Assembly (NCBI RefSeq): GCF_026914185.1 | Contig: NC_070558.1 | Span: 4,402,001-4,466,000 of the forward strand | Origin: Puccinia triticina | Taxonomy: Eukaryota > Basidiomycota > Pucciniomycetes > Pucciniales > Pucciniaceae | Length of the DNA: 64,000 nt | Direction: 5' to 3' | Notes under the pieces: model-generated | What the model saw: only the letters and a program-made list of their open reading frames with translations | Databases searched by the model: none | Told to the model about the DNA's origin: nothing | Part shown: positions 52,416-63,840 of the stretch, piece by piece | How the letters are laid out: every line of letters starts with the position of its first letter | Position numbering within the stretch: the stretch's first letter is position 1 | Translations under genes and position numbers: made by a program

Positions 52416-54340
52416 ATGCCGCTGATCCCAGCCGGACTGTCGAGCCTCAACGCGAAGGTCGAGTCCGCCCGCAAGGGGTTCAACTCCTCCCTCGACAAGG
52501 CCGGCCAGAAATCAGGCGTCTTCAAGGGCCCAGCCAACCCGAAAACAGCAGCAGCACCCCCACCCCCACCACCCTCCTACGCCCGGCCATCGAACTACAC
52601 CCCTCCACCCCCGCCGCCCGCCAGGAACGACAGGCTCGGCCCAGCCCCGCCGCCGCCACCGCCCACTCGCCAGCCAAACATCCCGCCCCCACCGCCTTCC
52701 AGGGCCCCCTTGCCCCCCCGGAGATGCGACTCGGATGCTGCCCCCGACCAAGAATCCTATCCGCCGCCAGTCGCCAAGAGACCAGTAGCACCCCCACCCA
52801 GCACGGCCACCCCCTACAGACCCCCGCCGACCAGCAACAATGGGTACGGCCCTCCGAGCATGGCGCCCGTCCAGCCCACATCCAGATACGGCCCGCCTTC
52901 CCCCCCTAAATCGGACTCGCAACTGTACGAGGAATCCGCGGCCGTCGACGATCATTCTGAACATGCAGCGGAGTGGCCCAGCAGCCATCCAGAACACCAC
53001 CAGCCGCCGCCCCCGCCGCCGCCGATCATCACGATGAAGAAGCCGGTCAACTGGCAACACAACCCTGCGCCCCCGCCCGCCCCTCCCAAGAACCTGTCCA
53101 CTCCGCCCCGCTTCCTCCATCCCAAACATGGCCAGATCCCGTTCCCGCCCTTCTCGCAGTTCACCGCGCAGGACAAGGAGGCCTTTTTCGGCATGCTTGA
53201 CGAGTTCTTTGCGCGCAAGTTCCCGGCTCGAGTCCCCGGCGGCCGCCCACGAGATGGGAAGCCTCCGGTGGCGCTGCAAACCCGGCCGCCTTCGACGGCC
53301 CAGGAGGTGCAGATGCAAGACGAGGGGGTCTGTCGGGCGGAGGAGCTGGCCCGGTATTTCAAGGGCTATCGGCAGTGGACCCGGGGGCCCGAGCAATGGT
53401 ACAGGGCCGACGATCCGGTGCCCGAGCCCATGCGGACCGCCGACGACGTCAAGCGGGTCTCCTGTTGGACGCAGACCGGGGACGAGCGGCGGCAGATGAA
53501 CTACGTGCTCTTCCCGGACCTCTCGCAGCTGTGGAGCGAGGTCGTCTTCGCGGTCTCAGACAGCGGGCCGCCGCGCTATGCGAGCGCGCGCTTCCGGCCG
53601 CCTCCGGGCCTCATCGACGGCCCGACGCTTGCCCAGGCCGCCGACTCCTATGGCCCCCCGATCACACAGTTCGCCCTGGACGCCGAGCGGGGCGGGAGAC
53701 ATGTCGCCCGGGGCGAGTGCTGGGATCTCGCGAACGAGGCCCTCAAGGCCTGCCCCGTCCAGAACCCCCACATCCCCCCGCCCCTCGCCAGCATCTCCCG
53801 CACCCATGGCATCCTCCTCTACCATGGCACCGCAACCGCCCCCGGCCAGGGCCATGGAACTTGGAAACAGCTCCACCAGCTCGGCATCATCCGGCCCGGC
53901 GATATCATCGAGTGGCGCCTCGTCGCTTGCCGCACCGTCAACCCTGCCCTCTCGTTCACCCTCGGCGACCCCGTAAGCTCTCTTTCTCTCTCCACACCGA
54001 ACCACCCCCCACATATCACTGATCTTCCCGTCCCCTCTCACACATACACACACACACGAACCAAAAAAAACAGGATCACACCGCGATCATAGTCGAAGCG
54101 AGCGGCGCGACGGTCCATACGAGTCGCTCAGCCGACGCTTGTCCCCCGACGATGCTGGGGCTCATCACGGTCATCGAGCAGTCGCTCAAGCAGCTTCCCG
54201 TCCGACGCACCTACGACCTCGCGACTATCTCGAGGGGCCAGGTCTGGATATATCGGCCTATGGCCGAGCAGAGGCTGCTCGGACCCGGCGCTAACTCGCC
54301 CCAGTTCCCGCCCCCGCAGCCTTCTTTCCTTCCCGCTTGA
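52416..54340 (+). CDS. Bbc1/Mti1-like actin-patch protein, proline-rich, papain-fold C-domain
   Basis: Exons 52416-53972 and 54074-54340 (intron 101 bp, GTAAGC...CAG, phase 0) give 607 residues. Bbc1-type proteins act at endocytic actin patches, where they bind type I myosin and restrain Arp2/3 activity. Residues about 45-230 are proline-rich with many PPPPPP runs, suited to profilin or SH3 binding. The C-terminal region of about 240 residues resembles the cysteine-proteinase-like domain at the end of Bbc1/Aim3: GECWDLANEAL with a candidate Cys, GHGTWKQL, RPGDIIEWR, then in exon 2 DHTAIIVEASG with a candidate His, and ISRGQVWIYRP. No N-terminal SH3 domain is visible, unlike Bbc1 itself, so the exact orthology is uncertain. 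Very GC-rich. Confidence 0.8.
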
Positions 54341-54599
54341 ATCTCGCCTTCTCTCTCTCTTTATCGTTGTCACGCTTGTTTTCACATTCCGACTTGTATC
54401 CCCTTGTACGTCCTCTATCGAGTTTTCGCAAACCACAAAGTTCATCTGATTGTCATCGTACTTGTTTCTTTCTCTTTTTGTGAATGGGTCAGTGATCAGA
54501 CAATTTGGTGCTCTAATGACAATTGAAATAGCAGACCAAACCTCATTAGCTCAAGTCTATGTGGGGGTCATATAATTACCATGGTAGGTCGAAGCACAG

Positions 54600-54679
54600 G
54601 CGCCGTTGGTGTAGTGGTTAGCATTGAAGCCTTCCAGGAGAATCAGCTTTAGTCCGGGGTTCGAATCCCCGACGGCGCA
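54600..54679 (+). tRNA. tRNA-Gly (UCC) with 8-nt intron
   Basis: The acceptor stem GCGCCGT pairs with ACGGCGC, followed by discriminator A. The D arm is ggtgtagtggttagc. The anticodon arm GAAGC-cttcca...-GCTTT holds anticodon TCC; an 8-base insert GGAGAATC after position 37 is the expected intron place. The T arm is cggggTTCGAATccccg, which also contains the B box. A T-run follows at 54682-54688. Confidence 0.92.
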
Positions 54680-54681
54680 AC

Positions 54682-54688
54682 TTTTTTT
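54682..54688 (+). terminator. RNA polymerase III terminator of the tRNA gene
   Basis: Seven T residues start three bases after the mature tRNA 3' end. Confidence 0.85.
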
Positions 54689-56135
54689 GCCTCCAGCTCA
54701 TTCCCACAACAGCCGCGTCTTGCAGCAGAGCAGTGGTGGAAAAACAAATTGTTTTTGTAATTAAAACCATGGATTTCATTGATGCCTCTTTTTTTCTGGT
54801 TTGGGCAACCCTACCATGTCTGTATGTAGACTGGACCCAAGTCCCTAATACTATTCTCTATGTTTTTTTGTACGGATTATTTCTGATGGATGTTGGAACT
54901 CTCTAGACAAGGGACTTGCGTGCTATGTCAACCACACCCACGCAAGTAGAAAATTGACAAAACTGGATTTTTTCTTGATACAGACTACAAAATCAATTTT
55001 TTTTTTTGATGGTAAACTTGGCTGTGAAAGCTATTTCTGTTGAGTTCAAAGAGGACTTGTGTTGGAAACAAGGGATGAGCAAGACAAACACCAGGGGAGA
55101 TATGTTCCCACTCCCCAGGGAGTGCCAGAGCTGAATTTTATGTGAGTTTTGGTCGGATGTGGGCCTGATGTGGATTAGTAACTCATCCCTAAATGAATCG
55201 TAAAGTGGATGGAGAAGTGATTCAAAAGTCAGCCAGAATTGATTTGTGACTCAACACAATGTTGCATAGAATTCTCTTGTTTTCTAGGTACAACTGTAGG
55301 AAAAAATATGATGAAATGACATTTCACCCAAATCCAACTCATCAATTGCTCCTGTTTACTGATGTTGAAGGATAGCAAAGAAAAATTAACATTCTCAAAT
55401 GTAATCTCTGAAAAAATGGGTTTCTTGTAATTCAAGTTATATGCCCTCATGTACAGAATTGTAGTAATTTCAACTCAATACTATTGGGTTTGGAATTTTG
55501 GAATGTGGTTTTATGTTGCAGTAAAATTAGTGAAACCCATTTTCTTGGAGATGTGGGAATCAATTTGAATTTGGCTAAAAGAATGGTGACAACCTTTTTT
55601 AATAGGGTGAAAGTCTGAGTTAAGTCAAGGTTGGACTGCAGTGCCACCCCAGTTTGGCCAGATATCCTTGCCTCCTCACAAAAATGATCTGGTGAATTTT
55701 GCTTTTCAAAATTCACATGTGCCCATGCAAGTGAAATTTTTCACACTTTGCTCACAGTCACCCTGATGTACGCGCGTACTTTGATGTGGAAACATCACAG
55801 GATGGGCCTTTCATGGCCACATGAAAAGTAAAAGCTTTGTGTTGAGACACCAATTTTCCCCCTGATGTACGCAAGTACATGAGGGGGACAATATCACAGG
55901 CTGGGCCTTTCACATGTCCATGAAAAGGACACACTGGTCATGGAGCCAAGAAAGGCCTTTATTCTGGATGAGTTCTGGATGAATTCTAGATGAGTTCTGG
56001 ATGACTTTTTTGGCAAGTTATGGTTCATTTCAGGATGATTTCCAACTGATTTCAACAGCCAACTTCCAGTCTTTTTCATACCTATCCAATTTTTATTTAC
56101 CAAAGGCCTCCAGCACAGTTATGTAAAAACATTAT
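54689..56135. other. Intergenic, no gene recognised
   Basis: AT-rich, with short ORFs only. A repeated segment tcacagg.tgggcctttca with catgtccatgaaaag occurs at about 55795 and 55890, each next to cctgatgtacgcgcgtac/cctgatgtacgcaagtac. A short direct repeat gatgaattctggatgag is at about 55967-56010. Confidence 0.5.
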
Positions 56136-57067
56136 CACTGCAAGAAAAACTCTAGAAACTGCTTGAAGTTGAGATGCAAGAGCTCAAGGCAAGCTATGCC
56201 TCATACATGAATCAAGCACTGGTTGATTCCATGCACATTGCCTAATTTATGCAAGAGTGAGTCTAAGGTACAAAAAACTGAGTACAGGAGTTGATACCTG
56301 TGCAAATTGCCCTTTTATGTGAAAATTCCCCTTTCATTTGCACATACCCCTTTCATGTGCACATATCCCTTTTGTATGCATTCACCTTTCATAATGTGTA
56401 CATAGCCCTTTATGTGCACATACCCCTTTCATGTGTGTATATCCCTTTCATGTGCATGTATCCCTTTCACAATGTGTACATACCCCTTTCATCATGTGTT
56501 CATGACCCATTCATGTTTAAATGTCCCCTTTGAGTTTTTTACATCCCTTTCAATACCCCTTTCATCATTCAGGTTTACATGCCCCTTTGATGTTTACATA
56601 TCCCTTTCATGTGCAAATACCTCTTACTGCAGATACCCCTTTCATGCATGAATACCCCTTTCATGCATACATACCCCTTTCATCATGTGTACATATCCCT
56701 TTTATGTGTTTATACACCTTCTCACATTCTCCTTTCATGTGTACATATTTCTTTCATCTGTACATATTTCTTTCATCTGTACATATCCCTTTCATGTGTA
56801 CATACCCTATTTATGTTATTCTGGCTGAATTCAATGGCGCATGGAGTGTTTAATAAATGAAAATAAAAGGGTGCTCAGGGGGATGCTCATTTGCCTCAGC
56901 CTACTGCATGAGCACTACAGCATGTTCAACATTGAAATGCTGAACAAGGTACACAGTGAAGGTGTGCCAGCCCAGAATTTGGGTGCTTGACTCCAGCTTG
57001 AGCCAATCTTTGAGTGAAGCTTGCTGCATCTCAACTGCAAGCAGTTTCTAGAGTTTTTCTTGCAGTG
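56136..57067. mobile_element. CACTA-like non-autonomous element, uninterrupted copy
   Basis: Bounded by CACTGCAAGAAAAACTCTAG... and its inverse, about 42 bp of terminal repeat. The interior from 56300 to 56810 is an array of cccctttcatgtgcacata-like subterminal repeats. TTAT lies on both sides. This copy lacks the insertions present in 4719-6937 and so supplies their empty sites. No transposase. Confidence 0.82.
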
Positions 57068-57171
57068 TTATGGTAGGGCAGTCCCTGGGGAGTGGGAAAA
57101 TATCTCCCCTTGAAATTGAGTTGATTTGGCCAAAAGCATAAGATGAACAATAAATTTTTTTTGAGGGACTA

Positions 57172-57744
57172 CACCACGGGTGCAGTCTGACGTCGATCCG
57201 ACGTCGCAATTTGCGTCAGCGCCCACCTTTCTGACGCCGCGCTAAGCCGACGTGGAATTCACGTTGGGAGGCAAACCGTCGGACGCGTCAGATTGCCGCT
57301 GGCGTCAATTCGGGGGGTCGGATTGAGCCTGGCGTCAATCCAAGCCGTCGGATTCATGCCGGCGTCAATTATCCCGTCGGATTGATGTGGGCGGCAAATT
57401 TTCAGGTTTTTTGACTAGCGAGACAGTCAGGTCGTCAATACCCTACAGTCAGAGCAAGCTGGTCGGATTGACCCTCACGGCGGATCTAGAGCAGCTTTCC
57501 CGACGTCATATCAGGGTTGGGCTGACTCCGACGCCAAAATTGGGTCAATCTTTCTCCCTCCAGGCGGATTTAATCCGGCAAATTATTTTGTTCCAGGTGG
57601 GTTTTGCTCCGCAAATGAATGCCCAATCAGATTTGGTACAAACCCGGAAATTATTCATTTTGCCATTTGTAACGGTGCTGAAATTGCGAGCGCAGGAAAT
57701 TTATACAGGACACGTTGTAGATAATAAATATAAAAATGGTGGTG
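57172..57744. mobile_element. Possible CACCACGGG-ended TA element
   Basis: Starts CACCACGGGTGCAGTC after TA (57170-57171), like the elements at 12785 and 31694. A candidate right end tggtggtg before TA lies at 57744. The left half contains repeated cgtcggatt/gacgtcgg motifs. The right end matches the terminal repeat only partly, so the extent is tentative. Confidence 0.4.
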
Positions 57745-57906
57745 TAGTTTGGTGTACAACCTTTTTGGGGGATGGGAGAAGATGTGTATGGCGTGTTCTA
57801 GGAAAAGGGGGGATGAGGATGAAAACGAGACTACCAGCAAACAGTGATGGATTCTTTATGGGCTTGAAAAACACGTGAGCCACCCGGGTCCCAAACTACA
57901 GGCAGA

Positions 57907-59417
57907 TTAGGTGGCAACAGGGGAAGGCGCAGAAGGCTCGGGAAGTTGCATGGCGTCCTGAACTTCTTGCATGGTTGGCATGAGAATCCTTGCCTTCACA
58001 ATATCTTTATAGAGCTTACCCTGGCCAAAGAGTTCCTTGTCCTTCGCAATGACCAGTTGAGCATGTCTAGTTTGACCAGTAACAAGAGGTTATGATCAGA
58101 TCGATTGTTCTCAAGTGAACCAGAATAAGCTTACTTTTGTCGGAAGGCAGTAGACTTCCATCGGAGATCTTCTAAACGTTGATCAATCATTGTCCACTGT
58201 GTGACACCTTTGGGGTGATGATTGAGGTAGTTCGAGGCCGTCTCCAATCGGAGATGGCTGAATCGGATTCGTTGCTTCCAAGTGATGTTGGTGTGGACTT
58301 GTTGCCCCTTCTCACTTTTTGGAAGGAGTTCCTGGATCATCTGTGACCAACCAGCAAAAGGAATTTGTCAGCTTGCACTCGCATTTGTAATTGTAGAAAC
58401 AGTACAAAGAAATAACTTATTACCGCCTTGATCAGCGTGTCAATATCTGGCACCGGTGCACTTGGCTGAATTTTTTGGTTCTCCAACATCTGAGTCAAAA
58501 GCTTGGAACAAAAGTGTCAACCTAATGCAAAACGTTGAGCATTTTCAAAGAGGAGCAGGGTGCTGCTTACCGAGTCTCTCAGCTGTTGTCGAACGTATTT
58601 CACCAAAGAGCTAAGTGCCTGACGATAAGGCGACTTTCCGGTAGCATTGTTCCCATCATGGCCTTCCGGGTAAAACTTGGCTTTGTATTCCTCTGGTTTT
58701 TGATCGGCTGCGTCCTGGGTAGTTTGATGAGAACAAAGCTTCCAAAAGGCATCGAATCAAACAATCAAAAGGATGCTTACTCTGGTTAATTTAGGAAGCG
58801 ACTTGGCAATAATATTTGAGTGCTTATCCACCGTAGCAGTGTAAGCTTCAATATCAGTCTTGACTATAAAACGCCTGGCAGTGTCGCGAATAAAATCCTA
58901 ACAAAGAGAAATTGGTTATTGTACAATATGTTGAGCGCATCATAATGCAGATAACTGATTGATCAGAATCACTCACTTTAAAAGGATCCTGAGTAGTTGT
59001 TCCGGTGGTTTTGGGCTCAGTTGCAAAATGTTGCGCAATCGAACTCACGAGATAGATGGATCTTGCGTAATGCTCTTCGGGGGGAGACTGTTCAAAAAAA
59101 AATCAGGATGAGTAACAAACAGCAATAATGAAAAGACTGACCTTAACAGCTTTGGAAGCGAGTGTACCAAAGTGATCATTGAGGTGGAAATCGTTTTGAA
59201 GCTCTTCAATCAGAGAGTCCATCGGATGATCAGGATCTTCCATATGTTGATCCGACTTAGCTCGATCTTGATCAAAGCCCAATTCATCGCGGCCAAAGAG
59301 TTCGGAATGTTCAGTCTCTTGCGGCCCGTTGGTGGATCTGTTGTTTTCATCATTGATCTGACTTGGGGCTGGATGGTTAAAGATGTTTGAAACATCGTCT
59401 TCATCGTTGTCAGACAT
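57907..59417 (-). CDS. Intact seven-exon gene of unknown function, beside transposase-like gene
   Basis: Exons on the minus strand: 59417-59142, 59087-58977, 58897-58781, 58714-58571, 58501-58424, 58340-58135, 58066-57907. All introns are GT-AG, 55-95 bases, and every phase agrees, giving 363 residues with no lesion. The protein begins acidic (MSDNDEDDVSNIF), continues with a helical, polar middle (ARRFIVKTDIEAYTATVDKH; SPYRQALSSLVKYVRQQLRD) and ends in a proline/serine tail. No signal peptide, membrane segment, zinc finger or catalytic motif is seen. It lies head to head with the transposase-like gene 258 bp away, so it may be an accessory protein of the same mobile element. That is inference. 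Confidence 0.8.
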
Positions 59418-59675
59418 GGTCAAGGGATGAAGACTTGGAAATTTTTCGGAAGGTGTTGATTGGCTGATGGATGAGAAGAGAAAAGACGAGGTTGTGGAGG
59501 AAGAGAGACCACGGCTGGGATGGGTGAATCGGAAAAAGTGACGCAATTTAAGTCACAATTGAAATGTCAGAAATGCTGAAAAGGGCAAGAGGACATCAAA
59601 TCGCTTGAATTCCTTTTTACTCACAACACACCCTGAAAAACATCATCCAAGGTCTTCCTTTGTCAAAATCCGGCC
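59418..59675. promoter_or_regulatory. Intergenic region between the divergent pair
   Basis: It spans 258 bases between the proposed starts of the 363-residue gene and the transposase-like gene. A shared promoter is inferred from position. An upstream in-frame extension of the minus gene (to about 59546) exists but its first ATG there is weakly supported. Confidence 0.4.
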
Positions 59676-62600
59676 ATGGCAAGACACATAAACAACCTGG
59701 TGGATGATACTTGTTAGAACATTCCAACAAAATAAATTCGAGAAAACAGATTACTTACATTTTTAAATCTGGTCAAAAAGGTTTTAACGAATATACAACA
59801 CCCGATGGACCACAATTTGTTTGCAAACCTTGTAAAAGTCGGCCTCTGAAGAATAAAGTCAAACATTCAAGGCTCGGCAACCATCTGTTAAAAGCAAAGA
59901 GCTATTACATTTCACTCGAGAAGGAGAGGCTTTCTCGTACCGGGAATTCTACTGTTGGCCATAACGTACAATCACAAGGAGGTCCTAGTAACAGTACTGG
60001 CTGGGAAGAAGAGGAAAACTTGAATCAAGATTTCGAGGAGATGTTTCTAGATAGGAATTTTGGTAATGCAGAAGATGATACTCACATGGAAATCAACAGT
60101 CCGCCCAATGATATGCCGCCTCCAATTAAAGAATTTGACAAACCCGCCTCGGCCGAGGAATACTATGACTCTGACGACGATCGGGAACTAGATTGGACTG
60201 ATATGCTACCGGAAGATGACGATGATCAGTGCTCAGAAAAAGAGGAGAGGAAAGAGGAAAAGAAAGAAGATGAAAAAGGAGAAAACTCAGCTTGGCATCC
60301 CTTCCGAAATAAACTCGTAAGCTCTGAGAAGCCAAAACTCACTCAAAAGATTTTTAACATTCATCCGTGTTGCTTTGAAAAGTATTTGGCGGGATCCTTG
60401 ATTGTAGGGTTCTTACATAAAATTATCTCACGCTCAATTTATAACCACATACGAGTGGTACTCCTCACATTATGTAATCTAAAACTTCCCGGATATGAAG
60501 CCTTGCGACGAGAAAGAAAGAGGATACGTACTGCTGTCCACTATCCAGTAACACAAAAGAATGCTAGCACGGGGAAAACTTGTTTTGCTCTTTCGGCGAA
60601 GAACATTGTCTCCCATGTACGTGTATTTTTTGCTTTCTTTTTGATCATCTCACTTACAAATTCTGTGTTTTGTTTCTTAGGAACTGGCCAACCCTTTAGT
60701 TAATCCACATTTAGATTTTTTTCCCATTGATGCCAAAGGGAAAGATATTTTCAAGCTATCACAGTCCCGGAGATGGTTGGAAGACTTTTCGCGCACTCAA
60801 CGCGTCCAGATGTGTGTCTCAAATAAACAGCATTACTACATTTTTGAACCGGTAATGCAAAAATCCTCCTCAGATATTATTGTTCCTATATTTTTCTATA
60901 AGTACAAATGTTCTACTTATTCGAAGTGCTTCAAGCCATCCATTACCTCAAGTACCGGCGGCGGCAATGATAGCTTAGTAATCCAGATTCCATCCAACAT
61001 TTGGTTCGAAGACCCTAATTTGATAACATTACCCGTTGGAAAATTGGGATCAATTTACTCGGAAATAAAGACTAAGAAGGGAAAGAAATTGGCGGAAGTT
61101 TGCGGAAGTTTCATAGAAGGTTTGTGCACTTTTAATTCATATTCTATTCGAGTGACTGCCATTTCCTGATTTTATTTGAGATTACCATACACATCATCTC
61201 TCCATCAAGAGTTCCACTGTGGTCAAGTGACCAAAATACCTCTGCCTAATCCCTGGAGGACCGAAGCGCACAAGAGGATCATTTGACACACACCAATAAG
61301 CCTTTACTGTGATGACACTTCCGGGAATGTGTCAAAACAATGGAACAAGCATGTTTCATATTATTTTACATTGGCCGGACTTCCTCCGGCGATTTCAAAC
61401 CAAGAATTCCATTGCCACTTCTTGTGCACATCAAACACCGCCGGTCCTTTGGAAATGGGACAGTTGATTGTCCCAGAACTCAAGTAAATAATTCATGCCG
61501 TTTATGTGATGTGGATTCCGAACTGAAAATGGGTTATTATGTAGTCAAATGTCCTCTCGAGGATTTGATGCGTATGATATTGGTCTCCAGGAGGAGGTCT
61601 TGGTTATGACCCCGGTGATGTCCTTCCTTGCGGACTCTCCAATGCACGCCGAAATTACAAATACTCCGGTACCTTCGTCCTCCCTCAATCCGTGTCGATC
61701 CTGTGTGCTTTCGGCTCCTAGTCTAGTTGAAAAAGTGACAATGAAATACCTGAAGGAGTTCTTACAGATTAGCTCGCATGGAACTCAGGTATTTATGATT
61801 TCCCCCTCATTTGCTTAACAAGTTATTCCAGCTTCCTGATATCATTCTCTCTTTGATTGATTAGGCTTTCAATCAACACCGGTATTGGCCTAAGATGATC
61901 AAAGATTCCGAGGCAATCTGGGAATTGGTGAAAAAGAAGAAAAGCGAAACAGCATCCGATAAACTTTCAATTGAACGTGGCGTTCGAGATCAACTCAATC
62001 GTCATTTTGCATCGGAAATTTACCAATCAAAAAGACTGAAGAAGAAACTTAAAAAGAAGAACGAGCCGATTCCGGCGCATCTGACTGCCGTTATTCCACC
62101 ATACATAGCAGATCTGATCAAAAATGATCCCAATTCATTACTCAATCCGTACTTGGAACTCGAAGGTAGGTCAAATTCATTCTATTTTGTGGGATATCTT
62201 TCTCTGGAGTGTATATCTGATTCCTTCAATGATGACGCCAGGATTTGACGGTTCCAGGCACACTCCTGTGGAAATCTTACACGTCTTCTCGCTTGGTGTT
62301 GTTAAATATGTTTTTTGTGATTTTATGGACCACCTCAAACCCGACAAGAAAGCGGATCTTATAGGCTTGTGGCGATCATTTAACACCAACTCTTTGAATA
62401 TTCCATCACTTAAACCCGTGGGTATGGTTAAATACTCTTCGAGCTTAGTCGGTAAAGATTTTAGAGTCATAGTTCAAGCAGCTCCATTTTTATTCTTCCA
62501 ATTCATGAACGAGCCGACGCGGAATATTTGGCATGCTCTTTGCCATTTAGCACCGCTTGTATTCCAAACCCATATTGAAGACATGGACGAGTATCTGATT

Positions 62601-63840
62601 GAACTGAAGATCCGTATTGACATTTTTTTATATCATATTATACAATCATCTGCGCAGTGGATTAACAAACCAAAGTTTCATATGTTACTCCATCTACCAG
62701 ATTCTATTCTTCTCTATGGACCCGCCGGTCTGTGTTCAACTGAGAAATTTGAAAGCTACAACGGTATTGTGCGCAATGCTTCAATCCACTCAAATCAACA
62801 AAGTCCTGGTCAAGATATTGCTATCACTTTCAGCAGTTATCATTCATACCGTCAAATATTTTCTGGAAGCGTTTTTTTTGATCGGTTCAAGAAGAAATTA
62901 GCAAATGTTTCATCCCATGTAACAGATGTTTTCGCCCTCAATACCAGCATTCAAAATCTCTTTGGCTATAACAAATCCATCTAATATCCAACTCAAACCT
63001 ATCCCTTGATCAAAAAAGCATACGTCTCAGAAATCGATACACTTGCGGTCCCTCAAAGGCTACAGGATCATTATCACGGCCACAACATCCAGCAAATCTC
63101 CGAGGTGCATCTGAATGATAAGGAAATACTGAAGAAGAGTTATTTTATCTTGGTATGTTGGCCCTTCCCACCTGCACATCTCAAATTCTGATTTCTACCA
63201 ACTGAACTGCGGTGCGACCAACAGTTTAATCTTCCTTCAGGTCAAAACTCGAATAATCCTACTGTTGGTCGTGTGAATTCGATTTGGTGCATCAGGAGGC
63301 CTTCAAAACCATGTCGGTACATTCTCCACGCAAGTATACTCAAAAGGATGGAAAATTTAAATGAGTGGTATCAAATGGCCGAGTTCAGAGTTACTGAACA
63401 GTCCCTCTTTGTCAACGCAAAGGTATGTAATGAACTCCTATGCTTCTCCTGCAATATACTGAATGCTGCTTCCCTCTTCGCTGTTCTAAAATTATCAGGA
63501 AGTTGAGAGTTGTTTAAACCTGCAGCACAATTGCCACGATGGTGACTGCAAGCTTACGAAGACGCGTAAGCTGAGAATAGAAAGGAACGATAGCGAGGTT
63601 AGGGCGCTTGAGACCACCCATCAGGACAACAAGCGATTCATCTTGAATTCCTGCTCCTTACATTCTGTCAATTCGCATCAAAAGATATCCGGCCTTGTTT
63701 TTAAGAGGATCAAACCACTTCAATGGATTGATACTTTGCCCGAGGGCTTGAATAAATGGAAGGCTAATAAAAAGAAGGGCAAGCCAGTAATTCCCTCCAG
63801 ACCTTCAACCTCTCGTGTTGATCCTAGCTTTCTTATTTAG
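59676..63840 (+). pseudogene. Transposase-like gene of an uncharacterised basidiomycete family, defective
   Basis: Likely exons: 59676-59699, 59750-60616, 60681-61119, 61210-about 61483, about 61560-61788, 61865-62165, 62242-62984, about 63000-63152, about 63241-63422, 63499-63840. Landmarks in order: a C2H2-like finger (CKPC...H...H) near residue 25; an acidic region; LYCDDTSGNVSKQWNKH and LAGLPPAISNQEFHCHFL; LADSPMHAEITNTPVP then CRSC; GFDGSRHTPVEILHVFSLGV; CSTEKFESYNGIVRNASIHS; and a final Cys/His cluster CLNLQHNCHDGDCK. I know this order from many basidiomycete proteins annotated only as hypothetical. Lesions: TGA at 61284, TAA at 62982, and phase conflicts near 61484-61562 and 63152-63241. 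It may belong to CACTA-like transposases, but this is not established. Confidence 0.75.

Noticed and set aside
52512..53396. Long minus-strand ORF of 294 codons opposite the Bbc1-like gene
   Set aside because: It is the complement of GC-rich proline codons and gives a low-complexity Gly/Arg protein; the plus-strand frame has a recognisable domain and an intron.
53375..54022. Other-frame ORFs of 130-215 codons in the Bbc1-like gene
   Set aside because: They are shadows caused by high GC content and lack stops for that reason; they contain no domain.
55229..55716. Minus-strand ORFs of 73 and 89 codons
   Set aside because: AT-rich and without motifs; likely chance.
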